A stretch of DNA of 64,000 bases, taken from positions 49,246,594-49,310,593 of the forward strand of contig NC_059358.1 in the NCBI RefSeq assembly GCF_019703515.2. The letters run 5' to 3'. The notes under the pieces are model-generated. The model made no database searches. It had not been told where the DNA came from and worked only from the letters and a program-made list of their open reading frames with translations. This stretch comes from Myxocyprinus asiaticus (Eukaryota; Chordata; Actinopteri; Cypriniformes; Catostomidae). Shown here piece after piece: positions 1-11,106 of this stretch; position 1 is the stretch's first letter, and each line of letters opens with the position of its first letter. Both the position numbers and the translations under genes were made by a program.

Positions 1-89
1 CAAACTAAGAAATCTTCACTGTCATTTTTAGTTACTGTATGTTCCTTCTCTATGAACATACAGGAACTAATCTATTTAGCCAGGCATAC

Positions 90-1300
90 AAGTCAAGTCA
101 AATTTATTTGTATAGCACTTTTCACAACAAGCGTTGTTTCATAGCAGCTGTACATGAAATTATGCTATAACAGGAAATGAATGCATATAATGCCAATATT
201 AGTTATTTATGATTAAAACTATTAGTGGTTAAAATGACTAAACTAAGTAAGATGCATTGTCCTTTGAAGATTTTGTTAGTGATTAATTCATTTTCTATGT
301 CGTTTAAGAGAGTTTTGTCCCTCCTTTGACAAAGTTGATATAGGTATCATTCAGTGAGGAGCATCGCAGTCTGGCTGGAAGATTATGGCAGGTAATTTTG
401 GAGAACTCCATCCTGATGCCATGCTTCAGACAGTGTCTCATGAGAAATATAATCCAGAGGTTTAGAAAAGGAAAGAAATAGAATAAAATTAGCATATATG
501 CCATTCACTTTAAAGCAAGGTTAAAAAATAAGAGAAGTGTTTTCGGTTCTGGCAGACCTAACTAAAGCATCATAGCTATGAATTGAGGGATAAATTAGGT
601 GTATGCCTGGCTGAATAGGTAAGTCTATAGTTTAGATTTAAATGGAGAGAGTGTGTCTGAGTTCCGAACACTGCTAGGAAGACTATTCTATAGATTAGGA
701 GCCAAATATGAAAATGATCTCCCTCCTTTTGTGGATTTTGATATTCTTAATATTGTTAACAGGCCAGAGTTTTGTGATCATAGTGAGCACAATGGATTAT
801 AGCATGATAGAAGGTCACTTTTGGAGTAATTTCGTAATTTGGAGCTAGACCATTCAAAGCTTTGTAAGTAATTAACAGAATATTTAAATGAATACGAAAC
901 TGAACAGGTAGCCATTGTAACACTGATGAAATGGGGCTGATATGATTGTATATTTTGGTTCTAGTTAGCACTCTTGCTGCTGCATTTTGAGCCAACTGAA
1001 GTTTATTTATTAAACCTGCAGGACACCAACCTAGTAATGCATTACAATAATCTAGTCTTGAGGTCATGAACGCATGAATTAGTTTTTCTGCATCAGAAAC
1101 AGATAGCATGTGTCATAACTTTTTCTGAAATGGAAGAATGCAGTAAAAATACTGGAAATTTGTTTTTCAAAAGTTAGATTGCTATCAAATATAACACCTT
1201 ATTTTTTTGCTGTAGAAGTTGATGTTACAGTACATCCATCAAGAGTCAGATTATATTTTAGCGTCTTATTTTTTTTAGGTATTTAATCCAATAATTAGGG
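90..1300 (-). mobile_element. L2-like LINE, 3' fragment
   Basis: Reading the minus strand, 756-1109 encodes the C-terminal end of a LINE reverse transcriptase of the L2/CR1/Rex group. The segment has the LDYCNALL motif followed by QNAAARVLTRT and a LHWLP-like block (here LQWLP), features I know from the region just after the RT thumb. The element ends at the low-coordinate side with a TTGACTTGACTTG-type tail, seen on the plus strand as agtcaagtcaaattt at about 91. The endonuclease and catalytic RT core are absent, so it is a normal 5'-truncated LINE. Stops and frame changes lie between the RT piece and the tail. Clade assignment beyond L2/CR1-like is uncertain. Confidence 0.7.
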
Positions 1301-1304
1301 CAGC

Positions 1305-1517
1305 ATGGTGGCTCAACTGGGCCTTTCTGTGTGGAGTTTACATGTTCTCCCCATGTTCATGTGGGTTTCCTTCGGGTGCTCTGGTTTCCCCCACAAGTCC
1401 AAAAACATGCAGGTTAAGTGAATTGGAGACTCTTAAAAATTGCCCCGTAGGTGTGAGTGAGATTCAGTGTAAAACCTGTGCCAAGCCAAATATGCCCATC
1501 ATGGATGGTTCGCTGTG
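1305..1517 (+). repeat. dispersed fish repeat (GGCAGCATGGTGGCTC type)
   Basis: The stretch starts gggcagcatggtggctcaac and continues with gtgtggagtttacatgttctcc, the phrase ccacaagtccaaaaacatgca, and an end near ggatggttcgctgtgg. I recognise this as a very common dispersed repeat of teleost genomes that produces no protein. I am not certain of its formal class (SINE or non-autonomous DNA element). The retroviral LTR appears to begin inside its distal end at 1524. Confidence 0.6.
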
Positions 1518-1523
1518 GTGATT

Positions 1524-2112
1524 GTCGTGGAGTGCTGAAGTCTGTTTTTCTCTATGCAAGAAAACTCTCGATGTCAGGGGTTCCAGATGTCAAGGGTTAG
1601 GCTTTATTGAGCAAAGCAGGAAAGCTGAGATGTCAGCTGATTCATCTGACTATTCAGTCCGAAACTCTTATTTTTATACATTTCTGTTATCATCTTTGAG
1701 CCAATAAACATACATTTCTGTTATCTTAACCAATGGGCTTGCTTCCCCACCTGTTTCTGTTTGCCACCATTATTTAACAGACCTTCTGACTTCTTTCTAA
1801 TGGTGGAATACTGGCAACCAATCTATTTTAAAAAGGAACATTTTAGTCCCATTTATTTAAGAAAGTGTGCATTTATGTAAACAGAATAGTTTAAACATAA
1901 TGACCAACTTGACTAATGACTGTACCATCCAGTGCTTTAGGAATGCTTTCTCCACTAAGTATAACATTGCTGAGTGTACATGTTACCTAAGTTAAGACAG
2001 CATATGTGTGTTTCCCATAGCATAGCCACGTAGTCACACTGTCTTGTGTACATGTTTCTGGCCTACACAATGCCCAGAATTTTCTATACCTTTATTTCTA
2101 TACTTGATATTA
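1524..2112 (-). repeat. candidate 3' LTR of the ERV
   Basis: On the minus strand this segment has a TATAAAA-like box (plus-strand tttttata near 1675), then an AATAAA signal (plus tttatt near 1603) about 75 bases downstream. It ends in CA (plus tgtcgtgg at 1524). On its upstream side lies a purine run, plus-strand ccccccttt at about 2115-2123, which reads AAAGGGGGG on the minus strand and resembles a retroviral polypurine tract. Length would be about 590 bp. The inner boundary lacks a clean TG, and no second LTR exists here for comparison. Confidence 0.5.
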
Positions 2113-2123
2113 AAAATATACTA

Positions 2124-2673
2124 TATAATTCCCCCCTTTGAGACTTCTTACAGTCTCACCTTTATTACCCTTTCCCAGAGTGCAACCCCACAAGTCAGTC
2201 TCCTTCATTTCTACCAAGTGACCAATGTAAGTCACACATTCCTCTAACAATCACTGCTCTTATGGAATTGCACTCCGGAGGAGAAATAAGACCAAACATC
2301 TCCCCCACATTTGGCTAGGAGTGAGTACAAGATCTCATCTCCCTAACTAAGTTCTTTCTTGGGGGTGACATCAATCAAAAACAAATCAACTTCTTGTATA
2401 AAGCATGTGTGTGCAGATTTAGCCTTGCATTATGTAGAGTACATCAGTGATTAGACTTATTTTAGTAGATTAACATATTTCAGTGATTAAACAACATCAG
2501 CAGATTATTTAGCATAATGATATGTCCCACGGTGCCATAGGAACTCACAGACATTTCCGGAAGCCTGGAGTGCTATCTGGTGGTTTTGGAGCAGACAGTG
2601 GGTTTTTAAACCTCCAATAGAGTCTTGCTCTTGCAGCTAAGCACTGAGGTGCTCGTCGATTCTTTCTTCATGT
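2124..2673 (-). other. env-to-LTR spacer of the ERV, part 1
   Basis: This segment plus 4261-4640 lies between env and the candidate 3' LTR once Tc1-A is removed, giving about 0.9 kb. I see no ORF with recognisable similarity in it. A purine-rich AGGGAAGGGGAG run directly after env (4645-4656) is an alternative polypurine tract. If that is the real one, the LTR would be much longer than 590 bp. It could also hold an unrelated short insertion. Confidence 0.3.
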
Positions 2674-2675
2674 TA

Positions 2676-4258
2676 CAGTGCATCCGGAAAGTATTCACAG
2701 CGCTTCACTTTTTCCACATATTTTTATGTTACAGCCTTATTCTAAAATGGATTAAATTTATTATTTTTCTCAAAATTCTACAAACAATACCCCATAATGA
2801 CAACGTGAAAGAAGTTTGTTTGAAATCTTTGCAAATTTATTAAAAGTAAAAAATGAAAAAAATCACATGTACATAAGTATTCACAGCCTTTGCCATGACA
2901 CTCAAAATTGAGCTCAGGTGCATCCTGTTTCCACTGATCATCCTTGAGATGTTTCTACAACTTGATTGGAGTCCACCTGTGGTAAATTCAGTTGATTGGA
3001 CATGATTTGGAAAGGCACACACCTGTCTATGTAAGGTCCCACAGTTAACAGTGCATGTCAGAGCACAAACCAAGCCATGAAGTCCAAGGAATTGTCTGTA
3101 GACCTCAGAGACAGGATTGTATCGAGGCGTAGATCTGGGGAAGGGTACAGAAAAATTTCTGCAGCATTGAAGGTCCCAGTGAGCACATTGGCCTCCATCA
3201 TCCGTAAATGGAACAAGTTTGGAACCACCAGGACTCTTCCTAGAGCTGGCCGCCTGGCCAAACTGAGCGATTGGAGGAGAAGGGCCTTAGTCAGGGAGGT
3301 GACCAAGAACCCAATGGTCACTCTGACAAAGCTCCAGCGTTTCTCTGTGGAGAGAGGAGAACCTTCCAGAAGAACAACCATCTCTGCAGCACTCCACCAA
3401 TCAGGCCTGTATGGTAGAGTGGCCAGACGGAAGCCACTCCTCAGTAAAAGGCACATGAAGGACTCTCAGACCATGAGAAACAAAGATTGAACTCTCTGGC
3501 CTGAATGGCAAGCGTCATGTCTGGAGGAAACCAGGCACCGCTCATCACCTGGTCAATACCATCCCTACAGCGAAGCATGGTGGTGGCAGCATCATGCTGT
3601 GGGGATGTTTTTCAGTGACAGGAATTGGGAGACTAGTCAGGATCAAGGGAAAGATGAATGCAGCAATGTACAGAGACATCCTTGATGAAAACCTGCTCCA
3701 GAGCGCTCTGGACCTCAGACTGGGGCAAAGGTTCATCTTCCAACAGGACAACGACCCTAAGCACACAGCCAAGATAACAAAGGAGTGGCTCCGGGACAAC
3801 TCTGTGAATGTCCTTGAGTGGCCCAGTCAGAGCCCAGACTTGAACCCGATTGAACATCTCTGGAGAGATCTGAAAATGGCTGTGCACCGACGCTCCCCAT
3901 CCAACCTGATGGAGCTTGAGAGGTCCTGCAAAGAAGAATGGGAGAAACTGCCCAAAAATAGGTGTCACAAGCTTGTAGCATCATACTCAAAAAGACTTGA
4001 GGCTGTAATTGGTGCCAAAGGTGTGTCAACAAAGTATTGAGCAAAGGCTGTGAATACTTATGTATATGTGATTTTTTTCGTTTTTTATTTTTAATAAATT
4101 TGCAAAGATTTCAAACAAACTTCTTTCACGTTGTCATTAGGGGGTATTGTTTGTATAATTTTGAGGAACATAATGAACTTAAGCCATTTTGGAATAAGGC
4201 TGTAACATAACAAAATGTGGAAAAAGTGAAGCGCTGTGAATACTTTCCGGATGCACTG
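2676..4258 (+). mobile_element. Tc1-like transposon A
   Basis: A complete Tc1/mariner unit lies between TA dinucleotides (2674-2675 and 4259-4260). Its termini are cagtgcatccggaaag and the reverse complement ctttccggatgcactg. The inverted repeats are about 165 bp long (2676-2843 and 4091-4258) and cover the aatttgcaaagattt blocks on their inner sides. It carries one broken transposase gene on the plus strand and sits inside the 3' part of the minus-strand ERV, so it is younger than the provirus. Confidence 0.95.
3077..4040 (+). pseudogene. Tc1-A transposase, frameshifted
   Basis: Cut-and-paste DDE transposase. The N-terminal part (3077-3490) holds the paired-like helix-turn-helix DNA-binding domain: ELSVDLRDRIVSRRRSGEGY, then the ISAALKVPVSTLASIIRKW helix, and an RTLPRAGR GRPR-like linker. 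The C-terminal part (3594-4040) has the second catalytic Asp in QQDNDPKHT and the Glu in [10 protein letters not shown]. Between them, near 3480, the sequence passes directly from MRNK to the IEL-like segment. The stretch that normally contains the first catalytic Asp (SDET) is missing and the frame is shifted. The enzyme would therefore be dead even apart from the frameshift. The start at 3077 matches the usual position. Confidence 0.92.
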
Positions 4259-4260
4259 TA

Positions 4261-4645
4261 TATCCTCTGGCCCTCCAGTGGTACTTCCAGTGTTTTTCAA
4301 AGTTTATAAATGCATACTATATTTCATTTAAAAGTAATTAACTTGGTCAACAGTACCTTCAGAAATTATTCAAACAATGATATTCAAAAAATACATAACT
4401 TGATTAAACAAAGAATTTCATAAATTGAATTTTTTTAAAAAAAGAAAAGGATAAATGATAAAAGAGTACTAACTTCAGGAAGGGGCATATGCCAAAATAA
4501 TAAACATAACACCCTCTAACTTCCTGCCTACTCTATCCAATCTAAAGTACTACCTAATTTTGTTATAAAATAAAATACAATGAGTATGCTGACTCCCTTG
4601 CTATCAAAAACAATAGAAAATTGAAAATAAAGAGTCAAAAATAAA
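4261..4645 (-). other. env-to-LTR spacer of the ERV, part 2
   Basis: AT-rich sequence between Tc1-A and the env stop codon. No ORF or repeat is recognised. A purine run (minus-strand AGGGAAGGGGAG, 4645-4656) sits right after the env stop and may be a polypurine tract. See part 1 of the spacer for the alternative. Confidence 0.3.
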
Positions 4646-4658
4646 AGGCTCCCCTTCC

Positions 4659-5380
4659 CTACCACTCATGTGTGCAGATTAGTTCGTCCAGTTTGTCCAG
4701 TCTAGAACCTATGGGGTACACAGTAGCCCCAATGTCAATTCCAGAAGGTTTCACAGATACATTGACCAACTGTTTGGCTGCAGCACTGGCCATCATTGAT
4801 CTGAGAAAAGGCACAACACAACAAAACAGAAACACAAAAATAGCCACAGCTACAGCTATTATTGTTCCCACTTTAGTAAGCCATTCTCCCCAAGCTCCAA
4901 ATAGGTTGTCAAACCAGTTTCCAAAATGCTGATCTCTTCCTGCATTCGCAGTCACCTCTTCCCTTAGATTTTTCAACTTCATTGCTGCATTAAAAAATCC
5001 ATCAGGAGCTGTATTATTTGGGATATAAGTACAACAGTCAGCTCCAAACATTACACAGACACCTCCTTTTTCTCTTTTTCTTTTTAGTGCCTGCCTATTT
5101 TGCCATATAATTTTGCTTATAGCAGCTAACTGGTCACGTAAGGCTTTTAATGCTTCATCAGTGCAATTAATGAATCTTTGCTGATTGTAATAAATGTAAT
5201 TAATCCACTCTGCATTCTTGATGGGTGTTATCCATACAAATATAGACTCAAAGCCTGATTTTATTTCATTTCTAGCTTTAAATTCCTGTGGTATTCCTCT
5301 TGGTTGACCAATTGCATCCAAGTATACATTAGGGTCAGGCTGATAAGCTCTTTTTACTCTATATTTTTTTTCTGTACATT
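4659..5380 (-). pseudogene. env: ERV env transmembrane (TM) subunit
   Basis: The minus strand encodes the membrane-anchored fusion subunit of a retroviral envelope. A basic R-V-K-R site at 5349-5360 resembles the furin cleavage site between SU and TM. The ectodomain follows. A C-x6-CC motif near 5031-5066 (C, six residues, then CC) is typical of gamma/epsilon-type TM proteins that bond covalently to SU. It is preceded by an L/I-x-QNRQAL stretch that resembles the immunosuppressive-domain region. A long hydrophobic span at about 4790-4865 is the membrane anchor, and a cytoplasmic tail of about 45 residues ends at 4659. The TM frame itself is open for 220 codons from an internal Met at 5321. 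It is disconnected from SU by a stop or frame change just upstream, near 5380. Confidence 0.85.
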
Positions 5381-6220
5381 TTATCTAGACTCATTTGGGA
5401 TTTCAACTTCATTTGGGTTCCATGTTAACATCGTTGTTTCTTGCACTTGTCTTACGCTGGTACATACTCCTTTCCAATTTTTTGGTAATGTGGCCCTTAA
5501 CTTTCTTCCTCCACAGATCCAATAATAATCTGCTATGGCTGCTGTTTGATCCTCATATAATTCTAATAGAGGAGGAGTCAAAATTTGGTTGTTACAAAGT
5601 GATAAGCATTCTTCATCAGATTTAAACATATAGTTTGGGGCTTCTACTAATGTAAACTTTCCCTTTATTGTGGCTGCCACAAATACTGTTCCATTGTGTT
5701 CAAACACTTTATGCTGCTCATATATTTCTTCATCCATATGCCAAATTATTGTACAATTGCCTCTAAATTTTCCCACATTAACTTTTCCAATGGATCTGTT
5801 AAAACACTCATATTCAAATCCGAGGTTTATGTCATATTTTAAAGGATTTTTTATTTTTCCTGAACTAACATCTCAACGCTTACATTCAGTTCCTCAATGT
5901 TCTTCATTGTAATATTTTTGATATTTTGGATGTCCTGACATGCCAGACACTCAGCTGGGCAAAAGGGTGCTTTCCTCACTCTGCAATTCTGTGAACAAAT
6001 TTGTGAATAATGTTGAGTGCATTGTGCATAATCATATTGATTGGGCACTACCATAAGCTTTTTCAGAGGTGATGGTGAACATAAACAATTAGACATTCCT
6101 GATTGTTTTGATGTATAATATGCCCAATTAAACCAATCATTTTGATATGCATTATCTAGTACATTTTCCCTTTCCTCTGTTTGGTCAATTCTATAATCTA
6201 TGTTTTCATAAAATGTTTCT
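5381..6220 (-). pseudogene. env: ERV env surface (SU) subunit, broken
   Basis: Two open segments (5851-6096 and 5381-5776) in the minus strand carry a cysteine-rich extracellular protein. The upstream piece has repeated paired cysteines (QICSQNC, CPAECLACQ) and NIT/NVS N-glycosylation sequons. The downstream piece ends with YYWICGGRKLR and a short C-containing segment, a pattern I associate with the SU end of fish ERV envelopes. Receptor choice cannot be inferred. Frame breaks separate the pieces from each other and from TM. No intact signal peptide can be assigned, so the true start of env is unclear; it may lie in the low-complexity stretch at 6220-6736. Confidence 0.7.
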
Positions 6221-6680
6221 TATGGCAACTGTGTAGGATGTTCATCATAAGATGTTTCTAATGGTAACTGTATAGGCTGATGGTTCTTATTATAAGAGAT
6301 CTCCCAATCTATGGACTGATCCTCTGGACTATAAGGGTTTTGATAATCTTCATAATCATGTATAGTCCTCTTCTTAATAGATTTATTTACTTGGGTACCT
6401 TGTGTCGGGTCAGTGCCATTCAGGAAACTCCTCAAGGGCTGATAAGTCAATTGTGGGAAACTTCCTGCCCTGGGTCTGGGGATTGGTCTCTGGGAAACCT
6501 TGGGTCTGGGGTAGCTGCTGTATCAGGTGTATCAACATTAATATTAATGTCAGAACCTCTCTCACCTTCCTGTCCTGTCTCCACTGTCTGCGGTATATCC
6601 TCCTGCATCTGTACTTCATCTCTTGCTTCAGCATATTCAGTTGCCCTAGAATGAGGTGTAACAACATTACTATTCTCTCC
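6221..6680 (-). pseudogene. ERV pol/env junction, degenerate
   Basis: The minus-strand frames 6410-6736 and 6220-6450 encode charged, low-complexity peptides with Lys/Glu/Gln-rich and Pro/Asp/Tyr-rich runs. They overlap the last codons of integrase. By position this is the pol-env overlap or env leader, but neither a signal peptide nor a known domain is clear. The Gln/Pro-rich part contains a small internal repeat, tgggtctgggg near 6473 and again near 6503. Confidence 0.4.
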
Positions 6681-7830
6681 TTACTGCTCTTCACTTCCTT
6701 CCCCTTGTTCTTCCCTTTCTTGGCCATAGGCTTCAATTTCTCTTTCAGCCTCAGGGGAAGTCACGTTTGGGTCTTCCTTACCCTCTTCTGCTATATGTAC
6801 CTGGTCTTGTTGTAGTCTTGGTTTAGGTGCTTTAGTGCAGTGATTCAATTGATACCATGTTGTACTACCTTCTACCTGCACTGATGTTGGGGTTGCCCTT
6901 ACTACTTCAAAAGGTCCTTCCCTTCTGGGTTCATTCCATCTCCTCCTAAAAACTCTCAGGTACACTTGGTCTCCAGGAACTATGGGACAGGTTACTTCTT
7001 CTTGTCTGGGTCCCCTGTTCTGTTCCTGTGAATAAATGGCTTAATGTATAGCAGTTAATTGCCCTCAATTCCATCTGCAACTGTTCTAGAGGTGAGCCTT
7101 CATAAGGACCTCTCAGATATGGTACTGGCATGGGTCTGCCTGTTAGCATTTCATGCTGTGTTAGATTGGTGATTCTGTTGGTCTGCATGTGGTAACTCAT
7201 CAGTGCAAGGAGTAGGGCATCAACCCGATTGAGTTTTGTGTCAGCACAAATTTTGTTGAGCTTAGCTTTGAGAGTTCCATTTACCCTTTCTACCATTCCC
7301 TGTGACTGTGGGTGATAGACGCATCATAATCTTTGTTTTATTCTCAGCTGTTGTGTCACTGCTTTCACTGTTCTTTGAATGAATGCTGAGCCATTGTCAG
7401 AACATATTTGAGATGGTATGCCAAATCTGGGAATGACCTCTCTGGTCAAAAATTTTATCACAATTTGAGCTCCCTGATCTGCTGATGGTACTGCTTCTAC
7501 CCATCTGCTGAATCTGTCTATTATCACCAACATGAATCTTTTTCCACTTACTAATTTCATCATGTCCACATAATCCATCACCAGATGTTTAAATGGTCCT
7601 TCTGGAACTGGTATGTGACCTATTGGTGCAGATGTACCCTTTCTGACATTATTTTGGGCAATGATTTCACATTCAGCTAAAAATCCATCTACCATTGCTT
7701 GTAGGTATGGGGACCAATATCCCTGTTGTTTTATCTTTCTAATCACCCCCCGCGCAATGGTCAAAACCATGCGCATCTGTGATTAGAATATTAAGCAGTG
7801 CTGTTGGAGCAATCATGTGTCCTTCATGTG
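6681..7830 (-). pseudogene. pol: ERV integrase
   Basis: Retroviral integrase in three minus-strand pieces. 7324-7776 carries the end of the zinc-binding domain and the catalytic core. Its first Asp is in VMDYVDM and its second is in CSDNGSAF. One in-frame TGA near 7322 separates it from 6946-7296, which begins MVERVNGTL and supplies the catalytic Glu. A further frameshift near 7010 leads to 6681-6965, a C-terminal domain with RRWNEPRREGPFEV, like the MLV-type integrase tail. The zinc finger reads CEII where a second Cys is expected, so it looks mutated. All three catalytic acidic residues are still present but in broken frames. Confidence 0.9.
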
Positions 7831-7831
7831 A

Positions 7832-8492
7832 TCACCATATACCATGTGCATCTCTACTGGCACTTCTTTGCTGCCATACCACATGTTTATAAGGATCAGC
7901 TTGATGTTGCATACGTGCAATATCATCTAATTGGGGTTGAGGTTGAAGCAAAATGAAGGCTGCCATTACTGCTACCTGGCATCCTGAGGCCTTTTCGGCA
8001 TACGAGTCTGCAGCAATATTACCTTGAATGACAAAATCATTGCCTTTTTTATGTGCTTGACAGTTGATGATAGCCAATCACTTTGGATGCATCATGGCTG
8101 AAATGAGTTTAGTTATTTGGTCACTGTGCTGAATTGGTGCCCCATCACTCTTTTTAAACCCCCTTTGTTTCCAAACTGCTCCAAATAAATGGCACTGGGT
8201 AAGTTAGCAGTGTTGAATATGTCAAACACCTAGCTTGGGTTCAAACAAATCTCCCTTGCTCAAGCAACACTGTAACTTTATGATGAGTGTACATTTTTAC
8301 TGGATAGCCCATAGTAGAGGATTTGTCATAGGCATAATATACTGTGTCAAGCCCTTGATAACATGGTGGTTAGCCTTGTGCCACATTGTCCAATTTGGTG
8401 CTATAATAAGCTATTGGTTGCTTTTTTCTTCCACTACAAGTTTCCTGCATTAAGACTGCTGATTCATATCCATCTCTTCTATATGCTACATA
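7832..8492 (-). pseudogene. pol: ERV RNase H, 3' part
   Basis: The minus-strand frame 7832-8077 contains the C-terminal end of RNase H. CQAHKKGNDFVIQGN is followed by AADSYAEKA, matching the last conserved His/Asp region (GN..AD) of retroviral RNase H. The upstream part to 8492 is degenerate. It is cut from the rest of pol by Tc1-B, and the gene resumes at 10072. RNase H would remove genomic RNA during reverse transcription; here it is inactive. Confidence 0.75.
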
Positions 8493-10069
8493 CAGGTGCA
8501 TCTCAATAAATTAGAATGCCGTGGAAAAGTTCATTTATTTCAGTAATTCAACTCAAATTGTGAAACTCGTGTATTAAATAAATTCAATGCACACAGACTG
8601 AAGTAGTTTAAGTCTTTGGTTCTTTTAATTGTGATGATTTTGGCTCACATTTAACAAAAACCCACCAATTCACTAACTCAAAAAATTAGAATACATCATA
8701 AGACCAATAAAAAAAACATTTTTAGTGAATTGTTGGCCTTCTGGAAAGTATGTTCAATTACTGTTTATGTACTCAATACTTGGTAGGGGCTCCTTTTGCT
8801 TTAATTACTGCCTCAATTCGGCATGGCATGGAGGTGATCAGTTTGTGGCACTGCTGTGGTGGTATGGAAGCCCAGGTTTCTTTGACAGTGGCCTTCAGCT
8901 CATCTGCATTTTTTGGTCTCTTGTTTCTCATTTTCCTCTTGCCAATACCCCATAGTTTCTCTATGGGGTTCAGGTCTGGTGAGTTTGCTGGCCAGTCAAG
9001 CACACCAACACCATGGTCATTTAACCAACTTTTGGTGCTTTTGGCAGTGTGGGCAGGTGCCAAATCCTGCTGGAAAATGAAATCAGCATCTTTAAAAAGC
9101 TGGTCAGTGAAGGAAGCATGAAGTGCTCCAAAATTTCTTGGTAAATGGGTGCAGTGACTTTGCTTTTCAAAAAACACAATGGACCAACACCAGCAGATGA
9201 CATTGCACCCCAAATCATCACAGACTGTGGAAACTTAACACTGGACTTCAAGCAACTTGGGCTATGAGCTTCTCCACCCTTCCTCCAGACTCTAGGACCT
9301 TGGTTTCCAAATAAAATACAAAACTTGCTCTCATCTGAAAAGAGGACTTTGGAACACTGGGCAACAGTCCAGTTCTTCTCCTTAGCCCAGGTAAGATGCC
9401 TCTGACGTTGTCTGTGGTTCAGGAGTGGCTTAACAAGAGCAATACAACAACTGTAGCCAAATTCCTTGACATGTCTGTGTGTGGTAGCTCTTGATGCCTT
9501 GACCCCAGCCTCAGTCCATTCCTTGTGAAGTTCACCCAAATTCTTGAATCGATTTTGCTGGACAATCATAAGGCTGTGGTTCTCTTGGTTGGTTGTGCAT
9601 CTTTTTCTTCAACACTTTTTCCTTCCACTCAACTTTCCGTTAACATGCTTGGATATAGCACTCTGTGAACAGCCAGCTTCTTTGGCAATGAATGTTTGTG
9701 GCTTACCCTCCTTGTGAAGTGTGTCAATGATTGTCTTCTGGACAACTGTCAGATCAGCAGTCTTCCCCATGATTGTGTAGCCTAGTGAACCAAACTGAGA
9801 GACCATTTTGAAGCCTCAGGAAACCTTTGCAGGTGTTTTGAGTTGATTAGCTGATTGGCATGTCAAAATATTCTAATTTTTTGAGATAGTGAATTGGTGG
9901 GTTTTTGTTAAATGTGATCCAAAATCATCACAATTAAAAGAACCAAAGACTTAAACTACTTCAGTCTGTGTGCATTGAATTTATTTAATACACGAGTTTC
10001 ACAATTTGAGTTGAATTACTGAAATAAATGAACTTTTCCACGACATTCTAATTTTTTGAGATGCACCTG
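8493..10069 (-). mobile_element. Tc1-like transposon B
   Basis: Complete Tc1-type element inserted in the ERV pol gene between TA dinucleotides (8491-8492 and 10070-10071). Termini are caggtgcatctcaataaatt and its near reverse complement (right end gatgcacctg). The inverted repeats are unusually long, about 205 bp (8493-8700 and about 9865-10069), and share the aacaaaaacccaccaattcac block at their inner ends. Transposase runs on the minus strand. Confidence 0.95.
8773..9770 (-). pseudogene. Tc1-B transposase, frameshifted
   Basis: DDE transposase on the minus strand. MGKTADLTVVQKTIIDTLHK (start at 9770) opens a helix-turn-helix domain with EAGCSQSAISKHV. A frame break near 9600 leads to the second HTH and catalytic half. 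The first Asp lies in VLFSDESKF, the second in FIFQQDLAPAH and the Glu in PDLNPIEKLW, so the DD34E triad is complete in sequence. A second frameshift at about 9080-9120 (both frames overlap at 9021-9213) separates the first Asp from the other two. Only single-base changes seem to break it, so it is a relatively young copy. Confidence 0.92.
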
Positions 10070-10071
10070 TA

Positions 10072-11080
10072 CAAATTATATGGTTTGGCATAGTCTGGGG
10101 TTGCCAGAGCTGGTGCTGTTTGAAGCTCTTTTTTCAATGACTCAAAAGCTATCAATGCATCAGTGTCCCATGTTAGTCGAGCTCGGTGATTCTGATGCCG
10201 TCTGTTTCATCAATGCTCTCAAGGGGGTCATTTTGATAGCATAATCTTCTATCCAATCAGCACTAAAACCTGCCATACCTAAAAAGGTCATCATTTGTCC
10301 CACTGTTTGTGGTTGAGGTGCTTTACTTATGCCCACCAATTGACTGGGTGATATAGCCTTGGTTTTATGTGCAATGATTCGTCCTAGATATTCTACCTGT
10401 GGTAGGTAGTATTGCAATTTTTCTTTAGAGACCTTGTGGCCTCCCTCAGCCAAATTAGTAAGCAATTTAATAGAATCTTGGTGACATTGTTCTAATGTTG
10501 TTGAACAAATCAGCAGATCATCTACATATTGTATCAAGTACTATCAAGTCTAAGATCTTCCAAATCAGTTTTCAACACTTGATGAACACATGTGGTGAAT
10601 GTTTGAATCCCTGGGGCATTCTGGTGTATGTATGCTGTTTACCTTGATAGGTGAATGAAAAAAGGTGTCTGCTTTCCTCTGCTAAAGGGATGTTGAAAAA
10701 AGCAGAATACAGATCAATCACAGTAAAATAATTGGCAGCAGGAGGAACATTAGTCAACAGCGTATGTGGATTTGGAACTTCTGCAGGCCAGTCTTCCAGT
10801 ACCTCATTAACTGCTCTCAAATCATGCATTAAGTGCCATTTTGATTTGTCTGCCTTAGCAACTGGCAGTATGGGCGTGTTGCAATGGCTTGCTGTCTCAA
10901 TCAATACCCCAGCTTTGATCAGACCTTCAGTAGTCTTTTTAATTCCTTGTACAGCCTCATGTTTCAATGGGTATTGTGGTTTTCTTGGCAACTGTACTCC
11001 TGGTCTAAATTTAATCCTAACTGGATTGGCAGATTTCACTAAACCTACATCTGTATCATGCTGAGACCACAATTCAGCTG
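10072..11080 (-). pseudogene. pol: ERV reverse transcriptase
   Basis: Retroviral RT in two minus-strand frames. 10572-11072 has the fingers and palm: LPVAKADKSKWHLMHDLR, the motif A region FTVIDLYSAFF with its catalytic Asp, and MPQGFKHSP. 10160-10537 starts with the catalytic QYVDDLLI (two Asp) and continues into the thumb with VEYLGRIIA. A small frameshift near 10540-10570 separates motif B from motif C. The connection domain runs to Tc1-B at 10071. At 11080 LINE A interrupts the gene; the upstream codons resume at 14585 in the same orientation. Confidence 0.92.
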
Positions 11081-11106
11081 GTACTTATTCTTCCATTTCT
11101 AGCATT

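Noticed and set aside
6280..6815. Plus-strand frames of 124 and 137 codons
   Set aside because: They are antisense to ERV integrase and env-junction sequence and show no recognised domain.
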